From the NCBI GenBank assembly GCA_900491605.1, contig UESW01004562.1, forward strand, positions 563,221 to 627,220: 64,000 nucleotides of DNA, read 5' to 3'. Origin of the DNA: Calamus simplicifolius (lineage: Eukaryota > Streptophyta > Magnoliopsida > Arecales > Arecaceae). Position numbers and translations under genes: made by a program. Below are positions 9,551 through 20,235 of the stretch, in pieces (position 1 is the first letter of the stretch; every line of letters starts with the position of its first letter). The notes below the pieces were generated by a model. That model saw only the letters and a list, made by a program, of their open reading frames with translations. It was not told the DNA's origin and ran no database searches.

Positions 9551-11174
9551 TGATATGACTGATCCAACGCTGTTAGAGAACCGTGAAGGAAGCTGACATA
9601 GCCCGCTTCGACCTCCAAGGCCCATCTCGACCTCTGCATCGGTAGCGGCCCATTCCCATCTCGACGTCGATCTCGGCGTCGTCTCCGGCCCACCTCGACC
9701 TCCATGTTGGTCGCGGCCCATTTCTATCTCGGCGTCGGCTCCGGCCCACCTCGACCTCCATGTCGTGCAGCATCCTACCCCGAGATCCCCGTCGATCTCA
9801 GGGTGCGCTCCACAGCATCCTACCCCGAGACCCTCCGTCGGTCTCGGGGTGCGGTCACAGCGTCCTACCCCGAGACCCCCCGTCGGTCTCGGGGTGCGGT
9901 CACAGCATCCTACCCCGAGATCTCCCGCTGGTCTCGTGGTCCCTTCACAACATCCTACCCCGAGACCCCCCGTCGGTCTCGGGATGCGGTCACAGCATCC
10001 TACCCCGAGACCCCCCGCCGGTCTCGGGGTCCATTCACAACATCCTACCCCGAGACCCCCCGTCGGTCTCGGGGTGCGGTCACAGCGTCCTACCCCAAGA
10101 CCACCCATCGGTCTCGGGGTGCGGTCACAGCGTCCTACCCCAAGACCCCCGCCGGTCTCGGGGTCCATTCACAACATCCTACCCCGAGACCTCCCGTCGG
10201 TCTCGGGGTGCGCTCCACAGCATCTTACCCTAAGACCCCCCGTCGGTCTCGGGGTGCGGTCACAGCATCCTACCCCGAGACCCCCGCCGGTCTCGGGGTC
10301 CATTCATAACATCCTACCCCGAGACCCCCCGTCAGTCTCGGGGTGCGGTCACAGCATCCTACCCCGAGAACCCCCGCCGGTCTCGGGGTCCATTCACAAC
10401 ATCCTACCCCGAGACCCCCGTCGATCTCGGGGTGCGATCACAGCGTCCTACCCCGAGACCCCCCGTCGGTCTCGGGGTGCGGTCACAGCGTCCTACCCCG
10501 AGACCCCCGCTGGTCTCGGGGTCCATTCACAACATCCTACCCCGAGACCCCCCGTCGGTCTCGGGGTGCGGTCACAGCGTCCTACCCCGAGACCCCCCGT
10601 CGATCTCGGGGTGTGGTCACAGCGTCCTACCCTTAGACCCCCTGTCGGTCTCGGGGTGCGGTCACAGCATCCTATCCGAGACCTCCCGCCGGTCTCGGAG
10701 TGCGGTCACAGAGTCCTACCTCGAGACCTCCCATCGCTCTCGGGTGCGGTCACAGCATCCTACCCCGAGACCCCCCGCCGGTCTCGGGATCCATTCACAA
10801 CATCCTACCCCGAGACCCCCCGTCGGTCTCGGGGTGCGGTCACAGCGTCCTACCCGAGACCCTCCGTCGGTCTTGGGGTGCGATCATAGCATCCTACCCC
10901 GAGACCCCCCGTCGGTCTCGGGATCCATTCACAACATCCTACCCTGAGACCCTCCATCGATCTTGGGGTGCGGTCACAGCGTCCTACCCCGAGACCCTCC
11001 ATCTCTCTCTTTCTTTTTCGAGCTTCCTCAAGCTCACGGCTGATGCCTAGACCACTGACTTGAGCGTCGGAGGGTCCCCGTTGGAATCTCCGACCCCCGG
11101 GACTTGCTTGCAGGCGCGAGGAGCTCACTGGAGGAGGCGACCGCACGCTCGAGGCCGATGATTTGGCGTCATCA
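9551..11174 (+). repeat. Element A 3' LTR (1624 bp)
   Basis: It starts TGATATGACTGATCC and ends GGCGTCATCA. It aligns with the 5' LTR at both ends, but the hairpin array runs directly into the CT-rich leader at about 11003. The roughly 390-bp segment holding the TATA-like box (7004-7397 in the 5' LTR) is absent. Confidence 0.92.
9771..11002 (+). repeat. 45-bp hairpin minisatellite, about 28 copies (3' LTR of A)
   Basis: This is the same unit as in the 5' LTR, with CCCCGAGACC and GGTCTCGGGG arms. I count about 28 units. Several have one-base arm changes or single-base deletions. The two spacer types tend to alternate, which hints at a higher-order repeat of two or more units. Confidence 0.95.
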
Positions 11175-11179
11175 AATTT

Positions 11180-12793
11180 TAGTGCAAAGTCTAATGATAC
11201 AAGAATGTTCTAATTCAATTAAGTTTTTCGAGACCGAAAAGCGTTTAAAACAAAAGTGCAATTTAAATAAAGAATTTAGGTCATACGGTTTGTGATTCAA
11301 AAATATTATTTTTAAAAATACAGATTGCATTCAAAAATTTGAGTTATATTTTATTAATTTTTAAGTATTCAAAAAATGTCTGGTTGGTATTATTAAAAAT
11401 TATTTTTAAACTTAAAAATAGTAAAAATTAAAATCCTTAAGTTTTGAACGTTTGAATAAGAAAGGATAAAAATTTGAATAACATCGTATTCAAAGAAAAT
11501 GTTACGTTTTCTAAGATCCATTCAAATTTTAGGATCATTTTTGAAAAAATATTTTCAAAAACTATTCGATCCAACATATTTTCATGCTATGAGCTTAAAA
11601 TTTTATTTTTAAAAATAAAAATATAATCTAAATCAGCTATCAACGTCCCCCCCCCCCCCCCCCCAGTTTCCTGTTTTCAAGTAATTCCAAGTGGCGGTCG
11701 ATTGCGGAGGAAAAATATACATAATAGCGTGCTCGTTCTACCACAAAAGCAAGCGCGGTCTCACGCATCCGCATGCTTCATGTGCGGCAGAAAGCAGCGG
11801 CATGGCCCGCAGGAGCACCGGTGCCGAGCCCTCCGTCCACCGTCCGCTTGCTTCGCTGAGCCAGAATTGGACCGAGGCCGATCGTCCTTTTGAGCTAACT
11901 CCTGGAAGCGTCCTCAAAAAGGGAGCTAACTCGTGAAAGATTCTTATTGCATGGTTTGCCTACCCTCCAATGGTCCAAATGCAGTGCTTCCGGGTGCGTC
12001 GGTGAGCTGCACAAATATTTGTCGGGTCCGTACGGGGGAAGAAGTGGGTCGGGTGTTGAGCCGCAGCTTTCGGCGCAGCGTTGCTCGACTGTGGCCTCCC
12101 TTGTTTGCGGCCGCGTGAGGCCAGAAAACCTTTCAGGTAATTGAACAAACACGTTGTATACATGGTGTTAAATAACAAGTTCCAATGGAAATTATTATCT
12201 AATATCTTAACAAAATAATGGCTACGTATCTTGTACACAGTTCAGCTACAGAAGAATTAATTTTCAAACAAATTTTTTTATGTCCTGTATGAAAGAATCT
12301 AGGGCCACCAGAAGCCGTTCACTATCAGTTATTTGAGGTAGATGATTTTCAACAAGTAACACTAATAGCTATCTCAAATAAATCCAAAGTGATATTTTAC
12401 CTACTTGTAAATGGGTACAAAAATAGGCTTGGAATAGCACGAGACTGAGCTTGAGCTTGAGCTTGAGCTTGAAAATAGAATCTAAATACATTCTGAAATG
12501 GATCAAGCTGGAATCTGATTTCTGGCTTGAAGCTCGGGTCTAAAACCCCACTCAATGTTAGCCTCAATTTGTTTGCTAAGACTTTCTATCAGGAGTTTTT
12601 CTTTTTATGTTGATTTTGAGCGTTTTAACTCTTGGGTCAAGAAATTAGGGTCAATTTGGATCCAATCTACTCCTTTGATTCCAATAGGCTCATTCAAAGT
12701 CCATCCACTAAAACTTTGCTCTGTGTCCAAGCTCCAAGCAAATTTTGAAATAAAAATTTGGATTTAATTCATATATAAAAAATATCTAAAAAT
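11180..12793. other. Spacer between elements A and D
   Basis: AT-rich sequence is followed by a GC-richer island at about 11690-12130. The island has overlapping open frames of 60-85 codons on both strands, and none resembles a known family. The stretch holds a run of 18 C at 11647-11664 and four TGAGCT units at 12446-12470. Confidence 0.5.
11647..11664. repeat. Poly-C run (18)
   Basis: Eighteen consecutive C residues. The length is prone to sequencing and assembly error and should be treated as approximate. Confidence 0.9.
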
Positions 12794-12798
12794 ATACT

Positions 12799-13642
12799 TG
12801 TTGCTGCTGAAATCTGTCCTTCGACTCGGACGCGATCGGGCTTTGGGACGGGCTCCCTCTTGGGCGGACCTGCAAAACAGTTCTCACGCGAGAGGCGTTG
12901 GGGGTGGCCCTCTGCGGAAGACCCTTCGATGCTAAGTCAGCGGAGATCGGTAATCAATAAATAAGAGGAGAAGGCTCTCGCTGAAGAGTCTCTTCAAGGG
13001 TGGCCTTTCGAGAGCTCTGAGCAGAGCGCTAATGGCAAAAAATAGGGGAAGCCAAGGCAGAAGGAGAGTGTGCCGGTGAGCAAGTGTGCATACCTGAGGA
13101 GTCGGCAAACGACTCTATTTATAGAGGATCACCTGATTCTCTAGGGCGTCGTGGGTCCAAAAGTCGTTAGGATTTGAATCCAGTTTGTTATGAGGTCAGT
13201 AAGATTTGCATCTTGTTGGTTAGAGGATCGACGGCTGGGAGAGCTGGTTGATGTCTCAAGATTTGACGGTATATAGGCTCCAGGGCTCTAGGCCACTCTC
13301 GCAGGTCCTAGGCCACTCTTCCGCACCGAATTCCATAGAAGTCCTTGAATGCCCGGGTCTAGCCAGGGTATAATGACTCGGCTAACGAGGCACAGTCGAA
13401 TAGCTCGACCGGGGCCGAGAGAGATGATATAGCTCGACTGAGGCCGAGAGATGATATAGCTTGGCTGAGGCAGAGAGATGTGATGCGTGCCTTAGGAATC
13501 CTTGGCTCAGTGAGGGGCTAAGGCGCCCTGATTCACTGAGGCTGACTTATCTCTAGCGGGTATTGTTCAGCACGTGGGAGTTAGGGTTGATCCTAGTCCC
13601 CTTGCACGATTATTTATGCAATGGCAATTTTGCCCCTCAACA
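12799..13642 (-). repeat. Element D 3' LTR (left copy)
   Basis: On the plus strand it reads TGTTGCTGCTGAAAT to CCCCTCAACA. It aligns with the right LTR throughout, apart from a deletion of about 46 bp near 13320. A TATTTATA at 13116-13123 corresponds to TATAAATA on the element's sense strand. Confidence 0.93.
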
Positions 13643-13661
13643 CATGCCCCCCACTCCCTAG
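13643..13661 (-). other. Polypurine tract of element D
   Basis: On the minus strand it contains TAGGGAGTGGGGGGCATG, directly before the 3' LTR. The core TAGGGAGTGGGGGGCA is identical in element B. Confidence 0.85.
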
Positions 13662-14421
13662 TTTTGAAGCGTAGGTTCGGGCGCAGGGAGTATAACTCCA
13701 GATGACATGATTTGAGTGGGTTTGAATTTGACAGCCTATGTAATGGTGCTCTAATTAGCGCCGCGTGACCGTCTTGCTTTTAATGGAACCGTCACTTTTA
13801 GGGGCAACGGTTTGGGGGAGCGCCACACAGCAAATCTCGGTTTTCATGGTGCCTGCAGCGGCGGTTCCAAGCGTTTCGATCAAGACGCCTTATTTCTTCT
13901 TTTTGAGGCGGTTTCCTACTGAAGGGGTTCCTCTTGAGGAGGCTAGAGGTGCTGGTAAACAAGTTGAGGCTTCAGTGGAGTCCGCGTGGGAGGAGCAGGC
14001 GCCAGCGATTGAAGAGGGCCTTTGGGTGAAGAAGGAGGACAAGACGATGACCCTCCAGTTGAAGTTTCCTCTGTCGAAGCCTCGGGAAGATTGAGGCCGG
14101 GGCTGGCCGAGGTATCTGATGAAATGCAGGCCATGCTTTTGCTGGAGGAGGCCAGAAGATTGAAGGCTCCTCAGTCTGAGATTGTTCGGGCTGGTTCCTC
14201 GGACATGCTACCTGGTGGTCCGGGCTCGGCTATCGAGGAGGCATTTTCCACCTGATGAAGTCGGCATTACATCAAGCGCTGGTCCCTCGATGGACGAGTT
14301 CGCGGACCTGAACCTTATCGACGCCATGTTTGGTCAGCGGAACGTAGCGAAGGACGTTCACCTTCTCCCCGATATCGATAACTCCACCCTGATGGGGTTA
14401 GCTAGGTCCTACACCTCCCGG

Positions 14422-14498
14422 GTGAGTTTCTATTTCAGAGTATCAGGTATTTTCTAGCGAACTTGATCGCGCTTCCTTACTTGTTTTTTGTTCCGCAG
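14422..14498 (+). other. Intron of the D antisense gene
   Basis: The donor is GTGAGT and the acceptor is TTCCGCAG after a pyrimidine-rich stretch. Removing it joins exons in phase 0. Element B has a 76-bp intron at the same point. Confidence 0.75.
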
Positions 14499-15129
14499 AG
14501 TGCTCTGATCAATAGGGCTCTGTGCTGGCGCTTGAGCCTGGCGACAGGGGTCAGCGTTCAGGCCAAGAGAGTCAGCTCCGAGCTTCGACTGCGAGCAGCG
14601 GCATCTGACAAATTTGAGCAGGTCCTGGACGTTGTCAATAAGAAGTTGGAGATGGTGAGGGGATTGCATCAGGTCGCCCTTACGATGCGTTCAGATTAAA
14701 GCTCAAAGTTAAGGAACTGCGCGGGCTCCAAGCGGGGTATATTGAGGCATGCTCGAAGCTATCGCAAATCAAATCTCGGCATGCTGGAGAAATGGAATCC
14801 GCCAAGAAACAGTTCGATGAAAGTCAAGACAGACTGAGTGAGAGGTTGCCGAGGAGAAGAATCACCTGAACAGGATGCTCGGCGAGTCGGAGGAGAAGGT
14901 TCGGAATCTCAATCAATGCATCGTAGCCAAGGATGATAGGATTAAATGGCATCAGGAGAGGTTAACCCAACTTGATTGCGAGCTTTCCCAGGCCTGGAAG
15001 AAGTTGATAATAGGCAATCGAGGATTGATGACCTCAAGGGCAGAATCGAGCAGGTTAAAGCTGATAAACTGAGGGCCCTTGGCAAGGTCAAGGAAGTTGA
15101 CCGAGAAGTTAGCCAGGCGGAGGAGGAGG

Positions 15130-15195
15130 TACGGTACTGTCTTTTAAACTTCTCCTATTAACTCGATGTTGCATCGGCTAATCCTGCATTTGCAG
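15130..15195 (+). other. Intron of the D antisense gene (second)
   Basis: The donor is GAG|GTACGG and the acceptor TTTGCAG|ATGG. It is phase 0, and the element B counterpart lies at about 57081-57159. Confidence 0.68.
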
Positions 15196-15659
15196 ATGGA
15201 GAGGGCGAAATTGGAGGGCCGAAACCAACTAAAGATCCTGCAAGAGGAACTGTCATCGAGTAAAGAGAGGAGCTTAGAGCTCGAAAGGCAGGTCGCTGAG
15301 ATCGAGGAGCAAATGGGCTTGCTTCGGGGCGTAGAGGATGCGACCTGCGCCGAGGCTTTCCAGCTCGGCGAAGAGGAGACCCGAACTAAGATAGCCCGGG
15401 AGCATCCGGAGTGGGACCTCTCTTTCCTGGATGTTGAGGCTTGTGAGGCATGTACCCCGGGGCTGAAGAAGATGAATATGACAATGTCTCAGACGTCGAC
15501 CTGGACGCTATCTTGGGTTCAAATGAGGCTACAGCTTCCGAGGGACACTTCAAGCCTGCCACCGAAGGAACGACAACTTTTGAAGTGGGTGAAGTGAGCC
15601 GAGCCTCTCCGAGTGTTGTTAAGGGCACTGCTGGAATTGATCCAGCTCCTGATCCTTGA

Positions 15660-16556
15660 TGATCATTCGTGTGCTTTTGTTTTTCAAATATATAATTCGG
15701 TCAAATTTTCAATGAATGGGTCTTTTGTCTTCATCTGCTTAATCGACTCTTTGGTTGATCTTCTACCCCAAGTTTTCTTATGGCTGCGAACGAATTATGA
15801 ATCATTCGCTATCTTGGGTTGGTTGGCTCGGACTTAAGAAATATTTCGATCGAGGCCGAGGTATCGGGATAGCTTAATTTGTCCGAAGCAAAGAAATCGG
15901 CACGCTTTGGCCAAGGTAAAGGGAACTTCGCAAGTTCCAGCTGGGGTGCAATGTACCGCACGGTTTGGCCGAAGTATAAAGAGTGCTTCGTTGTTGTTGA
16001 GGCTCGATGGCTATCTCAGTCCGGATCAAAGCGAAAGATGTTCAGTCATGCTGTACTGAAGAGATACTTCGGTTTATTCCGATGTATAGAGGCAGTTTTG
16101 GCCTTAAGCGGGAGCATAGGGCAATGTCTCGGTTTATGCCGAGACATAACGGGCAGTTGGGCCGGAGCGAGGATATCGAGGCGCCTTTATTGAAGAGTAC
16201 TTGGCTTCTGCGCCTTTTTATTATTCTGCAGTGTCTTGTCTTTTCCAAGGCAAGCTGATCCTCTTTTTGCCGAAATGGATAATACGCCCTGTAACCTGCA
16301 AAAGGTTGCCTCTGTATTTTCCGGGGTCGTTTATCCCGTCGATCTTTTTAAGGTACGACATAGACACTGACTTGCCATTGGAGGGCATCATTTTTGCTGG
16401 GCGATTTTCCAGGCCTGCCCGTATCTTAAGGATTAGTGGGCGATCCCCTACATTTAAGGCTCTCGATTCGAGATCAGGAAAAAATCTTTTGGCATGCGTC
16501 ATAGCTCGAGCGACGCATTTGGCACGCATTGAAGAGTGCTCTTTTCATCTTCGGAG
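15660..16556. other. Element D spacer 3' of the antisense gene
   Basis: The first 70 bases after the antisense stop resemble the corresponding sequence in B, including CAATGAATG about 50-60 bp downstream, as in a plant 3' UTR. The rest is CGAGG/TCGG-rich and holds a segment at about 16310-16490 that aligns with B 55900-56080 on the other strand. I see no intact gene. Confidence 0.5.
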
Positions 16557-16632
16557 GCCACATGGCCGTGTGGGTAGGGCGTTTTGAATTTCGGGGCTTT
16601 CTACTTTAATAGCTGCTCCCGTTTCGTTTGCC

Positions 16633-16639
16633 TATAAAA
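16633..16639 (+). promoter_or_regulatory. Putative second antisense promoter of element D
   Basis: TATAAAA is set in CCTATAAAACGGGAGG and lies 73 bp upstream of an ATG. Element B has TATAAAAAGGGC at the matching place on its antisense strand. About 70 bp upstream D has CCACATGGC where B has the G-box CCACGTGGC. Confidence 0.55.
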
Positions 16640-16705
16640 CGGGAGGACAGGGCCGTTTTAGGCCATCCTCCAAGGTTTTCTTCCCCGTGAGTTGTGAGAG
16701 TTTTC

Positions 16706-16930
16706 ATGATGCCTGTGTCTCTTGGGCTGAGAGTGGGGGGATTGAGTTTTCCTTTTACAAGTCGTCTTCCCCCGGATAGATGGGGTGATGAAGGAGTCGC
16801 TGAAGAGCAACTCATCCTCCAGCGAGGAGTTTTGGAGATCATATGGAGAGCGCACATACGCGCTTCCTGTGTGTCCTTTGTGGTTTGCTACGGGGGTCGC
16901 AGGGTAGAAAGTGCACATGTACCCCCGTAG
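16706..16930 (+). CDS. Small conserved ORF on the antisense strand of element D
   Basis: An ATG downstream of the TATA box opens a frame of 74 codons. It starts MMPVSLGLRV and contains LSFPFTS and GVAEEQ. The B copy at 55369-55674 starts MAPVSLRVE and contains SSFPFES and AAEEQ, so start and spacing are conserved while the C-terminal part differs. No known domain is recognised. It may be a short protein, an upstream exon, or sequence retained for its promoter. Confidence 0.4.
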   Translation: MMPVSLGLRVGGLSFPFTSRLPPDRWGDEGVAEEQLILQRGVLEIIWRAHIRASCVSFVVCYGGRRVESAHVPP

Positions 16931-17756
16931 CATGCGCAGACTTTTCCTTTTCCTTCGGGCTGGATGCTTAGCCCCTCCGCGCGAGGAATCTTTTGAGGGG
17001 GGAGATGGGTGTTGTCTGCTAGTACATTGCCTTTTGACTTTGGCGGTGACTAGCAAACTAACACCCGGCCTAGTGCAAGGATCAACATGTCTTTTGACCT
17101 GGTTGTGATCCTCCAACATATCCGTCCGAGGGATTGGTGGATGGGTTTCCTTGCTCAATAGGGCTCATCCACTCATTCTGATTTCTCTGATATCTTGGGT
17201 CGGACGCTGAGATATTATTATTAACCGAAGTTGGTCGCAACAGTCAGGCTGAGCCATTTGTTCATCTTTATTTCTTGTGCTATGATGCACTTGTAATGCC
17301 TCTTTGGAGGTTGTGATTCCTTTCATTGGTAAAGAAATAAAGAAGCTTTTATTCTTTCTTCTTTTAGCACATGCTTCTTTTTCGATGTGATTGTGCTTGA
17401 GAGTTACTACTCCCATATCATGTTTTTGGGTCATGGCATATTTCGGCAGCGTTCTTGCTACCTTGTTTTGCTTAGACCAATGTTCGGTCCTTAGTAGAGG
17501 AAAGCGTTTGTCCCTGTTCGGTCAGAGGTGGACCTGGGCGGTCCTGGGGACTCATGCGGCAAGCATGATCCCGTTTGTAGAACGAAGCAGGTATTTCTTC
17601 AGAAAGGGATAGCTCGTATGTCTTTTTGGTTGAGTAGAAGGAAGTTGCTTACTTCTGCCGAAGTATCATAGGATGTCTTAGTTGCGTCAGAGAGTTTGAG
17701 AGATTACTTGTCTAGACCAGAGCTTTAGATAACTTTTAAAGAGTATGCCATTTGAT
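16931..17756. other. Element D spacer
   Basis: The first 230 bp align with B 55130-55360 on the opposite strand, for example around 'tttgacctggtt'. The remainder has no coding signal that I recognise. Confidence 0.45.
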
Positions 17757-17930
17757 TCGGCCGAGGTTTCAGATAATCACTTGGTTGTAGCGAGGCTTTG
17801 GAATATCGCTCGGTTGTTGCTGAGGCTTCAGAATATCGCTTGGTTGTTGCCGAGAATTCAGAATATCACTCAGTCGTTGCTAAGGATTTAGAATATCGCT
17901 CGGTCGTTGCCGAGGATTTTTGATAATTTA
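17757..17930. repeat. 30-bp tandem repeat in element D spacer
   Basis: About six units carry GCTCGGTTGTTGCCGAG-like cores, each a short CTCGG...CCGAG inverted repeat, at exact 30-bp spacing near 17811, 17841, 17871 and 17901. Confidence 0.85.
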
Positions 17931-18361
17931 CTTGGTCCTTACTGCAACTGTGGATTCAGGTGCGGACGGCCAAAGAGGATGGGGGCTACCCGGGCGATGG
18001 AGGGGCGCCTGAAGCCTGTAAATCGGCCACTCTCATGAGGGCAAGTTATGTTGCTCAAGTGTTGGCCACTGGTACATTCTTTCCTTTGCGTTTTTTCGAG
18101 GATGCCTGATTCGAGGAAGTTTGGCAGATTTTCGAGGATATTTACTTCGAAAATGATACGGCAGATTGGAGGGAGTCTAGTCCCAAGAAGGGAGCTCCTT
18201 GAGCACCTCAACATTATTGATGATCCTCATCAATGAGGGGCGGGACTCTTTGTTTCCCGCGAGCGCCCATTGAGGTGGTGACGCGTGGTGTTTTTCCATG
18301 GGCTGAGATTAATGGCTCGAACGATCGAAATATTCACCAGGAGCAGTTTAAATACGGATGA

Positions 18362-18600
18362 ACGAATGAAGTTTTGGAGACCATTTGGTCCGGTCGGGGC
18401 TTGTAAGCTGCCCGAATCCGAACGAAGTTTTGGAGACCACTTGGTCCGGCAGGGGCTTGTAAGCTGCCCGAATCAGAACGAAGTTTTGGAGACCACTTGG
18501 TCCGGCCGGGGCTTGTAAGCTGCCCAAATCCGAACGAAGTTTTGGAGACCACTTGGTCCGGTCGGGGCTTGTAAGTTGCCCGAATCCGAACGAAGTTTCT
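18362..18600. repeat. 57-bp tandem repeat in element D spacer
   Basis: A little over four copies of a unit carry CGAACGAAGTTTTGGAGACC and 'cttggtccgg', at 55-58-bp spacing. Open frames through it are repeat artefacts. Confidence 0.9.
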
Positions 18601-18614
18601 TGATATTTTACTTG

Positions 18615-18965
18615 GCCCTGCCAAGGTATGGAGATTTGATTTGAGGCTCGGCCCTACCGAGGTTCGGAGATTTAACTCGAGGCTCGGCCCTGCCGAGGTA
18701 CAGAGATTTGACTCAAGGCTCGGCCCTGCCAAGGTACGGAGATTTGATTCGAGGCTCGGCCCTACCGAGGTACGGAGATTTAACTCGAGGCTCGGCCCTG
18801 CCAAGGTTGGAGATTTAACTGAGGCTCGGCCCTGCCGATGTACGAAGATTTGACTCAAGGCTCGGCCCTGCCGAGGTACGGAGATTTGATTCGAGGCTCG
18901 GCCCTGCCGAGGTTTGGAGATTTAACTCGAGGCTCGGCCCTGCCGAGGTATAGAGATTTGGCTCG
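18615..18965. repeat. 36-bp tandem repeat in element D spacer
   Basis: Nearly ten copies carry GAGGCTCGGCCCTGCCGAGG followed by 'tacggagattt'. The CTCGGC/GCCGAG arms form an inverted repeat in each unit. Tandem arrays between pol and the 3' LTR are common in Tat-lineage elements. Confidence 0.92.
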
Positions 18966-19028
18966 AGAAATAGCTCGGTTGTGCCGGGAATGGATGCATA
19001 AGCGACATCTGTTTTCTATTACGACCTT

Positions 19029-20235
19029 TCAAAAAAAATGATCGTAGCGGTCGTGCCACGGAGAATAGAAACAAGATGCCAAAGCTGTAAATGGGGCAAG
19101 TCTATAGAGAGCGTACTCTATTGGTGATATATGCAGAGGTTGTCTGAACTCCACGTCCGGGGAACGAATTTTGTCCAAATCCTGGAGCTTGTAGGTGCTG
19201 GGTCCGACGACTTCTGCCACTTGATAAGGGCCTTCCCAATTTGGCGACAGCTTTCCTTGCTCCAGCAGTTTAGAAATGGACGCTTTCCGGAGGACGAGGT
19301 TGTCGGGCAAGAAGGATTTTCCTTTGACTCTGGAGGCGTGATAACGAGACACTCTTTACTGGTATGCAGCTACTTTTATTCGAGCTTTCTCTCTATCTCT
19401 TCTACCAAGTCGAGATTGGTGCAAAGTTGCTCGTCGTTAGCTTCCTCTGAGTAGCTCTCCACTCGCGGAGAAGGGAGTCCTACCTCCACAGGGATGACGA
19501 CTTCCGTGCCAAAGGCCATCCGAAATGGGGTCTCGCCGGTGGGGATTCTCTGGGTAGTGCGGTAAGCCCATAGGATGTGATGAAGTTCATCCGCCCATCT
19601 GCCTCGGGCTCTGGCGAGCCAAACTTTGATCCCTTGAAGCAAGGTCCGATTAGTTACTTCGGCTTCTCTATTGGCTTGTGGATGCCCCACCGATATAAGG
19701 CGGTGGCAGATCCCATGTTCCTCGCAGAAATCTCGAAACTTTGGGTTATCAAACTGCCTGTATGCGAAGGCCGAAGCGGCAGATAATGGATCTCCACACA
19801 AAGTCCCTGGCCCGAGCTTCGGTTATTTGGGCAACTGCCTCAGCCTCCACCCACTTGGAAAAGTAGTCGATGGCGACAAACAAAAATTTTCTCTATCCAG
19901 TGACGAGGGGGAAAGGGCCAAGAATATCCATCCCCCACTTAGCAAAGGGCCAAGCGAAGGAAATAGGGACTAAACTGGCGAAGGGGAGCCTCTGGATGTT
20001 GGAGTGTCTCTGACATGAGTCATAAGCTCGGACGAGATCATCAGCATCCTTTTGCATATTGGGCCAATAGTACCCCTGGCACAACTCCTTGTGGCATAGA
20101 GATCGACTCCCGAGATGGTTCCCACAAATTCCTTCATGTACCTCCCGAAGAACATAATCAGCTTCAGATGAGCGAAGGTTTGAGCAATGGCATGGAAAAG
20201 GATCGCTTATAGAGCTGGTCGTCGACCAACACATA
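19029..20235 (-). pseudogene. Element D integrase domain, damaged
   Basis: Minus-strand frames give the integrase order. First is the N-terminal zinc-binding region (VHEGICGNH ... YDSCQRH) at about 20140-19990. The catalytic core start WGMDILGPF follows near 19920, and the core end HPQANREAEVTNRTL near 19680. The C-terminal region SPNWEGPYQVAEVV lies near 19250. Integrase would insert the cDNA. The first Cys of the CxxC pair is Tyr. Compared with B, about 20 bp covering the second catalytic Asp (TDNG) are missing near 19755, which also shifts the frame. The product would be inactive. Confidence 0.87.

Larger units (their letters stand above)
5867..11174 (+). mobile_element. Element A: non-autonomous LTR retrotransposon
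   Basis: Two long direct repeats start with TGAT and end with TCATCA, and bracket about 2.0 kb. The 5-bp duplication aattt lies on both sides, at 5862-5866 and 11175-11179. A primer-binding site follows the 5' LTR and a purine-rich tract precedes the 3' LTR, so the element reads on the plus strand. The internal region has only a gag start remnant and minisatellites, with no protease, reverse transcriptase or integrase. The structure fits the non-autonomous (LARD- or Dasheng-like) class, which needs proteins from a partner. U5, PBS and gag start match element C. Confidence 0.93.
13900..15659 (+). pseudogene. Element D antisense gene (aORF), introns retained, N-terminal domain lost
   Basis: Antisense to pol, a series of frames encodes the C-terminal part of the protein found in element B at 56575-61140. 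A GT-AG intron at 14422-14498 (77 bp, CCCGG|GTGAGT to TTCCGCAG) separates ...SYTSR from SALINRAL. A second at 15130-15195 (66 bp) separates AEEE from MERAKLEG. Both are phase 0 and align with introns in B. The translated exons are rich in Glu, Lys and Leu and look coiled-coil. The PF04195 domain present in B is missing, apparently deleted between promoter and second exon. Stops at about 14094, 14255 and 14697 break the exons. Function is unknown. Confidence 0.72.

Noticed and set aside
6075..11002. CRISPR-like array (regular palindromic repeats)
   Set aside because: Units are contiguous without unique spacers, lie inside plant LTRs, and there are no cas genes. The whole window is eukaryotic.
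11691..12152. GC-rich island with 80-85-codon frames as a possible host gene
   Set aside because: Frames on both strands are of similar length, without homology, splice context or TATA box. Evidence is insufficient.
18334..18858. 174-codon minus-strand frame in the element D spacer
   Set aside because: It follows the 57-bp and 36-bp tandem arrays, and its repeated peptide is a direct product of the repeat.
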